64,000 nt of DNA, from contig NZ_FNZE01000019.1 of assembly GCF_900109175.1 (NCBI RefSeq), forward strand, positions 1 through 64,000. Reading direction: 5' to 3'. The position numbers and the translations under genes are program-made. Shown in pieces: positions 46,206 to 53,901 of this stretch. The stretch is from Pseudomonas linyingensis (lineage in GTDB: Bacteria > Pseudomonadota > Gammaproteobacteria > Pseudomonadales > Pseudomonadaceae). The number at the start of each line of letters is the position of its first letter. Position 1 is the first letter of the stretch. Under the pieces are notes generated by a model. The model ran no database searches. It was given only the letters and a program-made list of their open reading frames with translations, and had not been told where the DNA came from.

Positions 46206-47450
46206 TCAGCGCGGCTTGTCGGCGCTGGAGGCCCAGCTCGGCATCAGGGTGTTGGACGGCAGGCTCTCGTCGAGCAGCTTCTGCGCGGTTTCACGCCCGG
46301 CGACCGGCAGTCCGGCGGGGTCGAGCAGGCCGATCTGCACCAGCACGCTGGCCTGATCCCAGTAGATGTGCTCGTGGTAGAGCTTGGGCCCGCGAAACTT
46401 GACCACGCCGAGCATGGGAATTTCGACACGCTTGCCGGTGGGAGCCACACCCGGCAGCAGCCAGTCGATCTCGCAATCGTGGGTGAAGCTCATGATGAAT
46501 TCGTCGACGACTTGCGAGGCACCGACCGTCCGCGAGATGGGCGTCAGCTCCATGTCCTTGGGGTTGTTGTGGACGAAGTGGTAACGGTAGAAGCGGCTCA
46601 GATCCCGGTAGCCCACCCCGCCGGTCATGGTCGGGATATGGTTGACGTAGGGCTCGGCGACCATGGTGGCCATGGTCGCCGGCACGTCACGGGTATCGAA
46701 CTCGTGACGGATGTGCTCTTCCCAGAGGGCGGAGAGGTTGTAGTCGGGACCGATGGCCCGCCGCAGCGCTGCGATGGTGCGCTCATGGGCCAGCAGCGCA
46801 GCCGACTTGTTGAAGTGGTCCCCCTGCGGACGGGCGAAGGCATGGTCGACGCCCGGATATACATACAGCTCGACGCCGGCCATACGCCCTAGACCTTCGA
46901 CGATGGCGGCACGGGCATTGGCAGGACAGAACGCATCCAGCTCGGCGAGGTGCAGCACCAGGCGGCCCTGCAGGTTTTCCGCCTCCGCCAGGGCGTGCTC
47001 GATGCCGACGCCGTAGTAGCCCACGGCGCAGGCCACCTCCGGCAGCCGGCAACCCGCCAGGTAGGCCAGCTTGCCGCCCAGGCAATAGCCCACGACGCCG
47101 ATCCCTGCGCCAGTGCATTCGTCCAGCCCCTTCAGGGCCCGAATGCTGGCCTGAATATCCTCGACCCCGAGCCCTTCATCGAAACCTTCGTAGAGGGCAA
47201 GAGCCCGCGGAAAGTCGGCCTCGGTGTAACCCAGCTCGATGCCGCGCTCCTGGCGCCAGTAGAGGTCGGGTACCAGCACCGTGTACCCCTCCTCGGCCAG
47301 CAGGTCAGCCACCTCACGCATGGTCTGGTTGACGCCGAAGATTTCCTGGCACAGCACAAGACCAGGCCCACGGCCGTCTACCGAGATCGCCAGATAGGCC
47401 TGAAATTGTTCTCCGGATGCAACCGGGATATTTATATAACGGCCTTTCAT
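46206..47450 (-). CDS. iifA: IifA-like fused dienelactone-hydrolase/NTF2-like protein (cofactor-independent oxygenase)
   Basis: 414 aa. Residues ~1-235 form a dienelactone hydrolase domain with an intact Cys123 (GYCLGG), Asp172 (AELDAFCP) and His203 (GVDHAF) triad and Glu36 (CQEIFGV). Residues ~250-400 form a SnoaL/NTF2-like domain (VNHIPTMTGGVGYRDLSRFYRYHF, VVDEFIMSFTHDCEIDWLLPGV, GPKLYHEHIYWDQASVLVQIG). In Acinetobacter, IifA converts 3-hydroxyindolin-2-one plus O2 to anthranilate without cofactor. First gene of the operon, with an excellent GGAGGT ribosome site. That this is the oxygenase rests on gene order and my recall that IifA has this kind of fold. Confidence 0.78.
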   Translation of the reverse strand: MKGRYINIPVASGEQFQAYLAISVDGRGPGLVLCQEIFGVNQTMREVADLLAEEGYTVLVPDLYWRQERGIELGYTEADFPRALALYEGFDEGLGVEDIQASIRALKGLDECTGAGIGVVGYCLGGKLAYLAGCRLPEVACAVGYYGVGIEHALAEAENLQGRLVLHLAELDAFCPANARAAIVEGLGRMAGVELYVYPGVDHAFARPQGDHFNKSAALLAHERTIAALRRAIGPDYNLSALWEEHIRHEFDTRDVPATMATMVAEPYVNHIPTMTGGVGYRDLSRFYRYHFVHNNPKDMELTPISRTVGASQVVDEFIMSFTHDCEIDWLLPGVAPTGKRVEIPMLGVVKFRGPKLYHEHIYWDQASVLVQIGLLDPAGLPVAGRETAQKLLDESLPSNTLMPSWASSADKPR

Positions 47451-47872
47451 GAGTTACCTCCAAGGGTTGTGGGAAGATGTGAATCCATCCTGCGCCCACG
47501 ACCCATCGCCATCTATCCGCTTACTGCGAGCAGAGTCCACTTTATGCACAAACTTGAATGTCTTACTTACAACAAGGAAAAACTTTCAAATAGCGCAAAG
47601 TGCAGTGACCGGAAAACCATAAAACACACTCACCTCGACTACCGCGCAAGAGCACAGTTACCCACGAAGCCCGTTGAACAGTGGCAGCGCCACCCTTTGA
47701 AATCGGCATGATTATTGCGACACACAAGCGAAAAAACCCTGCCGGGTTACTAAAAGAAACTGAAGGTGCGTGCCGTAATCCGATAACTGCAGCCACTATC
47801 CAGATCCTGCAGTTACCTTGTTTCACAACCGCGCGCCCTGCCTTGAAACCGTGCATGCAAGCGAGGTACCCC
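47451..47872. promoter_or_regulatory. Divergent control region of the iif-type operon and its AraC regulator
   Basis: The 422-bp gap is clearly less GC-rich than the coding flanks. It contains TAACTGCA (47784-47791) and TGCAGTTA (47808-47815), a perfect 8-bp inverted repeat with a 16-base spacer, 58 bases before the regulator ATG: a candidate autoregulatory or activation site. AT-rich stretches near 47570-47620 would suit the operon promoter. No gene is seen. Confidence 0.55.
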
Positions 47873-48901
47873 ATGAACCAACAGCCGAGCCAGGAGGACG
47901 GCGGCAGCCGATTTCTCGGAACACCGCTGTTCACGCAGCAGAACAGGCTGTTCCTGCTGAGCGATCTCAACGCCATCCGCGAAGGCGTGGGAGGCATCTT
48001 CAAGCCCCATGACCTGTCACCAGTCCGGACTGGTGATCCAGTCAGCGCGCAGATGCACCATGTCGGGCTGGGACAGTTCTCGCTCAACCGGCTGGAGTAC
48101 GGATCATCGGTGAAGATCGACCCCGGCAAACTGGAGTCCTTCTATCTGATCCAGGTGCCAATCCGCGGCCAGGCCGAGATCGTGTGCAACCGGCATTCCT
48201 TCATGTCGAACACGCGGCAAGCCTCGCTGATCTCGCCCAGCATCCCCGTGCTCATGCGCTGGCAAGCCAATTCACCCCAGCTGGCCATCCGCATCGAGCA
48301 AAGTGAACTGCAGCAGCACTTCGCCCAGCATTTCCCCGGCGGACTGGACCGGCCTGTCGAGTTCCACCCCGAGCTGGACCTGCTCAGCCCCGGTGGCAAG
48401 CACTTCCTCGGCCTCCTGGAAATGCTGATGGATGCCTTTGCCCAGCCCCAGCATCCACTGCACCAACCGCTGGTGCGCAAGCAGTTCGAATCGGCCCTGC
48501 TGAATGCCCTGATCTATGGCCAACCGCACAACCTCAGCGCCCGCATGGATGGAGAGGCTCGCCCCAAAGGCATCTCCCCGCACTTCGTCAGGCGCACCGA
48601 AGAGTTCATGCGTGCCCACGTCCACGAGCCACTGACGATCGAGCAACTGGCCGAGTATGCCGGCGTCAGCGTACGCACCCTGTTCGCGGGCTTTCGCGAC
48701 TTCTGCGACACCAGCCCAATGGCCTACCTGCGCAACCTGCGTCTCGAACAGGTGCACCAGGAGCTGATCGGCCAGCCACAGGCCTCAGTCACCGACATCG
48801 CCTTCAGATGGGGCTTCGCCCATCTCGGGCGCTTCGCTCAGGAATACAAACGCCGCTATGGTTGTCTGCCCTCGGAAACGGCGCGTTTCCGCCCCGACTG
48901 A
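47873..48901 (+). CDS. iifR: AraC-family regulator of the indole cluster (IifR-like)
   Basis: 342 aa. Effector-binding half (SFYLIQVPIRGQAEIVCNRHSFMSNTRQASLISPSIPVLMRWQ, AraC_binding_2 type) and two HTH motifs (LTIEQLAEYAGVSVRTLFAGFRDFC; VTDIAFRWGFAHLGRFAQEYKRRYG). It is unlike the two AntR-type proteins beyond the HTH region. Divergent from iifA, as expected of a local activator; it should respond to indole or a pathway intermediate. ATG 47873 follows GCGAGG. No other regulator lies between the repeats. Confidence 0.82.
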   Translation: MNQQPSQEDGGSRFLGTPLFTQQNRLFLLSDLNAIREGVGGIFKPHDLSPVRTGDPVSAQMHHVGLGQFSLNRLEYGSSVKIDPGKLESFYLIQVPIRGQAEIVCNRHSFMSNTRQASLISPSIPVLMRWQANSPQLAIRIEQSELQQHFAQHFPGGLDRPVEFHPELDLLSPGGKHFLGLLEMLMDAFAQPQHPLHQPLVRKQFESALLNALIYGQPHNLSARMDGEARPKGISPHFVRRTEEFMRAHVHEPLTIEQLAEYAGVSVRTLFAGFRDFCDTSPMAYLRNLRLEQVHQELIGQPQASVTDIAFRWGFAHLGRFAQEYKRRYGCLPSETARFRPD

Positions 48902-49374
48902 GGCGACCAGGCAAGAAAGAAGGGCCTACAGCAACCACTCTCGCGGGTAGTTCAGACAACCGCGTCTGAGCTACCCTGTCCTTGTCGATCACGACGATCG
49001 GCATGGTCATCGGCAAGTTCGCCAACGCGGCTACATGATCATGCTTATGTTCACAGGTTAACGAGATGCATATGGATCATCGGCTGGCACTGAACCAGAG
49101 AAACCATATCCGACAGTCATATACAGCCACTACGATAGTGCACAGTGACTGTGCATCAATATAAATAGCATTCGCTTTACAACCGACTGTCCAACGCACA
49201 CTAAAGAGGAGTAACGCCTGTCCTGCTGAAGGTTTGTGCAGCCACCCAACTCAAATTCAGAACATCAAAACTCCGAGGCCATTCGCTGCAATAAGCCACA
49301 GCACGGCCATGATCAAGTCATGGCAACTCGATATCGGCGTCACTGACGCCGATATCGACCAACAGAACCGATCA
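48902..49374. other. AT-richer non-coding spacer with an orphan ribosome site
   Basis: 473 bases of low GC between two AraC genes. TGCACAG-TGA-CTGTGCA (49139-49155) is a palindrome of operator type. TAAAGAGGAGTAACGCC at 49201 looks like a strong ribosome site with no gene after it, suggesting a lost gene start. A perfect 15-bp inverted repeat lies at 49328-49358 (listed separately). No coding region is supported. Confidence 0.5.
49328..49358. terminator. Perfect 15-bp inverted repeat beyond antR
   Basis: TCGATATCGGCGTCA and its exact complement flank a single C. It is 17 bases beyond the antR stop (minus strand) and lacks a T-tract. It may end antR transcription or bind a dimeric regulator. 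Confidence 0.5.
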
Positions 49375-50430
49375 CTAGCGTTGCCGCCGCGCCTCGGCCC
49401 GCTGCACCGTCATGCTCGGCGTTTCGTCGAACAGCTTGCGGTACTCGCTGGAGAAGCGTCCCTGGTGGGAAAAGCCCCAGCTCAGAGCGATCTCGCAGAT
49501 ATTGCGCTGCGAGCGATCCTCGAGGAGGTCCTGACGCACGGCGGTCAGGCGGTACTTCCTCAGGTAGGCCATCGGCGACAGGCCGAAATACTTGGCGAAG
49601 CCTTCGTACAGCTTGAAGCGCGATACGCCGGCGGCCTGCTCGATGTCCTCGAGGTACATTTCCTGGCGGGCGTTGGCCTGGATGAAGTCGCGGGCGCGCA
49701 CCAGGTAGTACGGCAGCTTGACCTGCAGGCGCTCGCGCAGCTCCCGCGTGTAGTTGTGCGGCTGGGTGAGGATCAGGCCCTTGATCAGCGCGTTTTCCAT
49801 GTCCCTCGTGAAGTAGAGCTCGTCGTAGAGATCGCGACTGCGCTCCAGTTCGTCGGCCAGGTGGCGAACCATCCGCCACCAGGACGCCGAGCCGCCGTGG
49901 ACCGCGTCCATCTCCGCCTCGAAGCTGAGCGGCACATCCACGCTGCGCTGCAGCAGATCCTCCAAGGTCTTGTGGATGGCCGCCTGGGGAATGGCGACCT
50001 GCAGCTTGCGGCAGTCGCCGGCGATGGTCAGCTCCTGATGCTCGAAGGGCATGACGATCACCCCGCAGTCCCGGTCGGAGCGCAGCAGCCGCCCGGCCTT
50101 GGCCAGCTCCTGCTCGCCCGACAGCGGCAGGCTGAGGCTGTAGCAATTGAGCTTCATGTCCTCGCCGACACCGATGGTCACGTCGGTGCCGTACTGGACG
50201 TAGCCGAGGATCGTCGAAGTGGAGCGCAGCACGTTGCCGCTGTGGTGGAACTGGATGCGCTCCGGCTTGCTGGCCCTGAGTACATGCGGACCGCAGACTT
50301 CGGACATCCAGGAACGCGCTCCGGCGAGATCGAAGCGATCGGCAACAATATCCCGGAAATGCAGATCGTTATTCTGGTTCATCGCAAGGCACCTGTTGAA
50401 TCTGTTCGATCAGTTGCGCTCTGACGGCGC
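49370..50430. repeat. Direct repeat B containing antR
   Basis: Counterpart of 41326-42383, same orientation, three bases longer because of one extra codon near the start (NQNND versus NNND). Similarity fades past 50430 (41-kb copy: past 42383), with faint traces to the next 30 bases. A crossover between A and B would delete 8044 bp carrying the whole iif-type cluster and one regulator copy. Confidence 0.85.
49375..50382 (-). CDS. antR: AraC/XylS-family regulator of anthranilate dioxygenase (copy B)
   Basis: 335 aa. Same architecture as copy A: effector domain, then two HTH motifs (YLEDIEQAAGVSRFKLYEGFAKYF; ICEIALSWGFSHQGRFSSEYRKLFD). It lies divergently upstream of antABC, the place of AntR in other Pseudomonas, so it is the better candidate for the original antR. 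It probably activates antABC in response to anthranilate. Differences from copy A include Phe-Ser for Leu-Thr in the second HTH. Confidence 0.85.
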   Translation of the reverse strand: MNQNNDLHFRDIVADRFDLAGARSWMSEVCGPHVLRASKPERIQFHHSGNVLRSTSTILGYVQYGTDVTIGVGEDMKLNCYSLSLPLSGEQELAKAGRLLRSDRDCGVIVMPFEHQELTIAGDCRKLQVAIPQAAIHKTLEDLLQRSVDVPLSFEAEMDAVHGGSASWWRMVRHLADELERSRDLYDELYFTRDMENALIKGLILTQPHNYTRELRERLQVKLPYYLVRARDFIQANARQEMYLEDIEQAAGVSRFKLYEGFAKYFGLSPMAYLRKYRLTAVRQDLLEDRSQRNICEIALSWGFSHQGRFSSEYRKLFDETPSMTVQRAEARRQR

Positions 50431-50837
50431 TTGGTACATATCAGCAGCAATTGTCATGCCATGCCCGGGCGACGGCTTATCCGGAAATTCAGGATAGCGC
50501 CTGACAACTTTCCGGACAGCTTCTTCGGCCGAACGGCGGATCGGACGGCATCAACCATGCGCCATGCCTCGTTCCAGAGCGGCCGCGCTCCAGGCCGCAG
50601 CTGAGTGTTACCGCCCACAGGCCCCGCCGCCTGTAGTGTTACCCCCCGCCCCGCACCTGCCCCGACTTCCGTGTCATGTCCGCGCTAGCCGGCAACTGAG
50701 CACGCTGCCTGTTCATTACCGCAAACCCGTATCCGGAATTTCCGGATTGTCTTCGCCAACCAGGCGGATAGACCGGTTTGCCCGCGCTTTCCTTTAATGG
50801 CTTCCACGGATCACCCGCTGTGGAAGGTACAAAAACC
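50383..50837. promoter_or_regulatory. antR-antABC control region with operator-like repeats
   Basis: Direct repeat AGTGTTACC occurs at 50604 and 50635, 31 bases apart (three helical turns), as AraC/XylS regulators prefer. ATCCGGAA-T-TTCCGGAT (50731-50747) is a perfect palindrome; a degraded version TATCCGGAAATTCAGGATA lies at 50478-50496. The antA ribosome site GGAAGGT precedes the ATG at 50838. No gene is present. Confidence 0.6.
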
Positions 50838-52229
50838 ATGACGAATTCAAATAAAAGCATCGAGCAGTGGAAAGACTACATCGGTAGCTGCGTGGACTTC
50901 CGTCCCGCCGAAGGCATCTACCGCATCGCCCGGGACATGTTCACCGAGCCGGAGTTGTTCGACCTGGAAATGGAGCTGATCTTCGAGCGCAACTGGATCT
51001 ACGCCTGCCATGAAAGCGAGCTGGCCAACGCGCACGATTTCGTGACCATGCGCGCCGGCCGCCAGCCGATGATCATCACCCGCGACGGCAACGGTGAGCT
51101 GCACGCGCTGATCAACGCCTGCCAGCACCGCGGTGCCACCCTGACCCGCGTCGGCAAGGGCAACCAGTCCACCTTCACCTGCCCCTTCCATGCCTGGTGC
51201 TACAAGAGCGACGGCCGCCTGGTGAAGGTCAAGGCCCCGGGCGAGTACCCGGAAGGCTTCGACAAGGCCACCCGCGGCCTGAAGAAGGCGCGCATCGAGA
51301 GCTACAAGGGCTTCGTGTTCATCAGCCTCGACGTCGCCGGTACCGACAGCCTGGGAGACTTCCTCGGCGACGCCCGGGTGTTCTTCGACATGATGGTCGC
51401 CCAGTCGCCCACCGGCGAGCTGGAAGTGCTGCCCGGCAAGTCCACCTACACCTACGACGGCAACTGGAAGCTGCAGAACGAGAACGGCCTGGACGGCTAC
51501 CACGTCAGCACCGTGCACTACAACTACGTGGCCACCGTGCAGCACCGCCAGCAGGTCAACGCGACCAAGGGCGGTGCCAGCAGCACCCTGGACTACAGCA
51601 AGCTGGGCGCCGGCGACGCCGAGACCGACGACGGCTGGTTCTCTTTCCACAACGGCCACAGCCTGCTGTTCAGCGACATGCCCAACCCCGCCGTGCGCCC
51701 CGGCTACGCCAGCGTGATGCCGCGCCTGGTGGAGGCCTACGGCCAGGCCAAGGCGGAGTGGATGATGCACCGCCTGCGCAACCTGAACATCTACCCCAGC
51801 CTGTTCTTCATGGACCAGATCAGCTCGCAGCTGCGCATCGTGCGCCCGGTGGCCTGGAACAAGACCGAGATCATTAGCCAGTGCATCGGCGTGAAGGGCG
51901 AGTCCGACGCCGACCGCGAGAGCCGCATCCGCCAGTTCGAGGACTTCTTCAACGTCTCCGGCATGGGCACCCCCGACGACCTGGTCGAGTTCCGCGAGGC
52001 CCAGCGCGGCTTCCAGGCCCGCCTGGAGCGCTGGAACGACATCTCCCGCGGCTACGACAAGTGGGTCAGCGGCCCCACCGCCAACAGCGAAACCATCGGA
52101 ATCGCCCCGGCGCTGACCGGCACCGAGTTCACCCACGAAGGCCTGTACGTCAACCAGCACGCCAACTGGCAGCGGTTCCTGCTCGAGGGCCTCGACCAGA
52201 AAGCCCTGAAGCTCAAGGAGGTGGAGTAA
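50838..52229 (+). CDS. antA: Anthranilate 1,2-dioxygenase large subunit
   Basis: 463 aa. Rieske [2Fe-2S] site Cys95-x-His97 and Cys115-x2-His118 (ACQHRGA...CPFHAWCY). Mononuclear Fe(II): His222 and His227 in GLDGYHVSTVHYNY with Asp219 bridging, third ligand likely the Asp of FFMDQISSQLRIVRP. The N-terminus (FTEPELFDLEMELIFERNWIYACHESE) resembles AntA rather than BenA. The hydroxylase converts anthranilate to catechol, CO2 and ammonia. ATG 50838 chosen over upstream in-frame ATG 50778 for the ribosome site. Its stop overlaps the antB start. Confidence 0.9.
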   Translation: MTNSNKSIEQWKDYIGSCVDFRPAEGIYRIARDMFTEPELFDLEMELIFERNWIYACHESELANAHDFVTMRAGRQPMIITRDGNGELHALINACQHRGATLTRVGKGNQSTFTCPFHAWCYKSDGRLVKVKAPGEYPEGFDKATRGLKKARIESYKGFVFISLDVAGTDSLGDFLGDARVFFDMMVAQSPTGELEVLPGKSTYTYDGNWKLQNENGLDGYHVSTVHYNYVATVQHRQQVNATKGGASSTLDYSKLGAGDAETDDGWFSFHNGHSLLFSDMPNPAVRPGYASVMPRLVEAYGQAKAEWMMHRLRNLNIYPSLFFMDQISSQLRIVRPVAWNKTEIISQCIGVKGESDADRESRIRQFEDFFNVSGMGTPDDLVEFREAQRGFQARLERWNDISRGYDKWVSGPTANSETIGIAPALTGTEFTHEGLYVNQHANWQRFLLEGLDQKALKLKEVE

Positions 52230-52720
52230 TGAATCCGCAACTGCAGTACCAGATCGAACAGTTCCTCTATGCGAAGTCGGCGCTATGCGACGCGCAGGAC
52301 TGGGACGCCTACCTCGAGCTGTTCGACGAGCAGTGCGAGTACCACCTGCCGCAGTGGGAGTCCGAGCACGAATACACGAAAGACCCGAAGCGCGGCATGT
52401 CGCTGATCTACTACGCCAACCGCTCGGGTCTCGAGGACCGCGTGTACCGCATCCGCACCGGCAAGGCCGCCTCGACGGTGCCGATGCCGCGTACCGCGCA
52501 CTTCGTCGACAACGTGCGGATCGCCGAACTGGACGGTGGCCAGCTGGAGGTCAAGGCCAACTGGCACACCCTGTTCTGCCGCCTGGGGATGAGCGACCAG
52601 TTCTACGGGTACGTCACCTACCACCTCAAACCGGCAGGCGAGAGCTGGAAGATCACCCGCAAGCACATCGTGCTGCTGAACGACACCATCAACTCGGTGC
52701 TCGACTTCTACCACCTCTGA
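52229..52720 (+). CDS. antB: Anthranilate 1,2-dioxygenase small subunit
   Basis: 163 aa. Ring-hydroxylating dioxygenase beta-subunit fold (NTF2-like cone): QIEQFLYAKSALCDAQDWDAYLELFDEQCEYHLPQ, then GMSLIYYANRSGLEDRVYRIRTGKA, TAHFVDNVRI, and ITRKHIVLLNDTINSVLDFYH. It shapes the alpha3beta3 hexamer with AntA; no catalytic metal. Starts within the antA stop (TAATG). Confidence 0.92.
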   Translation: MNPQLQYQIEQFLYAKSALCDAQDWDAYLELFDEQCEYHLPQWESEHEYTKDPKRGMSLIYYANRSGLEDRVYRIRTGKAASTVPMPRTAHFVDNVRIAELDGGQLEVKANWHTLFCRLGMSDQFYGYVTYHLKPAGESWKITRKHIVLLNDTINSVLDFYHL

Positions 52721-52739
52721 TTGCCCGGATGTACGCGCC

Positions 52740-53765
52740 ATGAGCCACAAGGTCGCCTTCAGTTTTGCCGACGGCAAAACCCTGTTCTTCCCCGTGCAGG
52801 GCAACGAGATCCTTCTCGACGCCGCCCTGCGCAACGGCATCAACATCCCGCTCGACTGCCGCGAAGGCGTGTGCGGGACCTGCATGGGCCGCTGCGAGTC
52901 CGGCCGCTACGAAATGGACTACGTGGACGAGGAGGCCTTGTCGGCCCAGGACATCGAGCAGCGCAAGATCCTCACCTGCCAGACCCGGGTGAAGTCGGAT
53001 GCGTCGTTCTACTTCGACTTCGACTCCAGCCTGTGCAGCGCGGCGCGTCCGGCGGAGCAGCGCGGCGTGGTCAGCCACGTCGAGCAGGTCTCGCCGACCA
53101 CCGCGATCCTGCACGTGGACGCCGGTCGTGACGGCCAGCAGCTGGACTTCCTGCCCGGACAGTACGCCCGCCTGCTGGTGCCGGGCACCGACTCGAAGCG
53201 TTCCTACTCGTTCGCCAACCGGCCGAACGCGCAGAACCGGCTGCAGTTCCTCATCCGTCTGCTGCCGGATGGGGTGATGAGCAACTACATCCGCGAGCGC
53301 TGCCAGGAGGGCGACGAGATCCGCTTCGAGGCTCCGCTGGGCGCCTTCTACATGCGCCACATCGAGCGGCCGCTGCTGCTGGTGGCCGGCGGCACCGGGT
53401 TGTCGGCCTTCCTCGGCATGCTCGACGAGATCGCCGAGCGCGGCGGCTGCGGCCAGCCGGTGCACCTGTATTACGGCGTGCGCCAGGCGGCCGACCTCTG
53501 CGAGCTGGAGCGCATCCAGGGCTACGCCGAGCGCATCCCGGGCTTCAGTTTCACCCCGGTGATCAGCGATGCGGATCCGGACTGGAACGGCCAGCGCGGC
53601 TACGTGGCCGAGCACTTCGACGCCGCCGCGCTGCGCGAGCTGCCCTTCGACATGTACCTGTGTGGCCCGCCGCCGATGGTCGAGTCGGTCAAGGACTGGC
53701 TGGCGAGCAACGCCATCGACAGCGGCCGCCTGTATTTCGAGAAGTTCACCGAAAGCAATACCTGA
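52740..53765 (+). CDS. antC: Anthranilate 1,2-dioxygenase reductase
   Basis: 341 aa. Plant-type ferredoxin domain with cluster ligands Cys40, Cys45, Cys48 and Cys80 (LDCREGVCGTCMGRC...ILTC), then FAD domain (RSYSFANRPN) and NAD-binding domain (LLLVAGGTGLSAFLGML, CGPPPMVESVKDWL). It passes electrons from NADH to AntA. Nineteen bases follow antB. Confidence 0.92.
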   Translation: MSHKVAFSFADGKTLFFPVQGNEILLDAALRNGINIPLDCREGVCGTCMGRCESGRYEMDYVDEEALSAQDIEQRKILTCQTRVKSDASFYFDFDSSLCSAARPAEQRGVVSHVEQVSPTTAILHVDAGRDGQQLDFLPGQYARLLVPGTDSKRSYSFANRPNAQNRLQFLIRLLPDGVMSNYIRERCQEGDEIRFEAPLGAFYMRHIERPLLLVAGGTGLSAFLGMLDEIAERGGCGQPVHLYYGVRQAADLCELERIQGYAERIPGFSFTPVISDADPDWNGQRGYVAEHFDAAALRELPFDMYLCGPPPMVESVKDWLASNAIDSGRLYFEKFTESNT

Positions 53766-53771
53766 GCGTCG

Positions 53772-53796
53772 CCGCGGGCCGGACTCCGGCCCGCGG
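53772..53796 (+). terminator. GC-rich hairpin after antABC
   Basis: CCGCGGGCCGG and CCGGCCCGCGG form a perfect 11-bp stem around ACT; no T-tract. It may partly terminate antABC or protect its 3' end ahead of the transporter genes. Confidence 0.5.
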
Positions 53797-53901
53797 ATCG
53801 CTCCACCGACAAGAACAACACAGCTCCACCGCTTCACCACTGCCCACGACAACAACTAGCAGGCCGGATCGTGTCGGACCTGCACAACCAAGGCGGTAAC
53901 C

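Noticed and set aside
49234-50424. Plus-strand frame opposite antR resembling a 396-aa protein
   Set aside because: The matching frame also exists opposite copy A, as expected when two near-identical genes share composition; the AraC motifs on the minus strand are decisive.
50838-53765. benABC benzoate dioxygenase
   Set aside because: The large subunit's N-terminal region and the adjoining AntR-like regulator and iif genes favour anthranilate; benD is absent. Substrate still needs assay.
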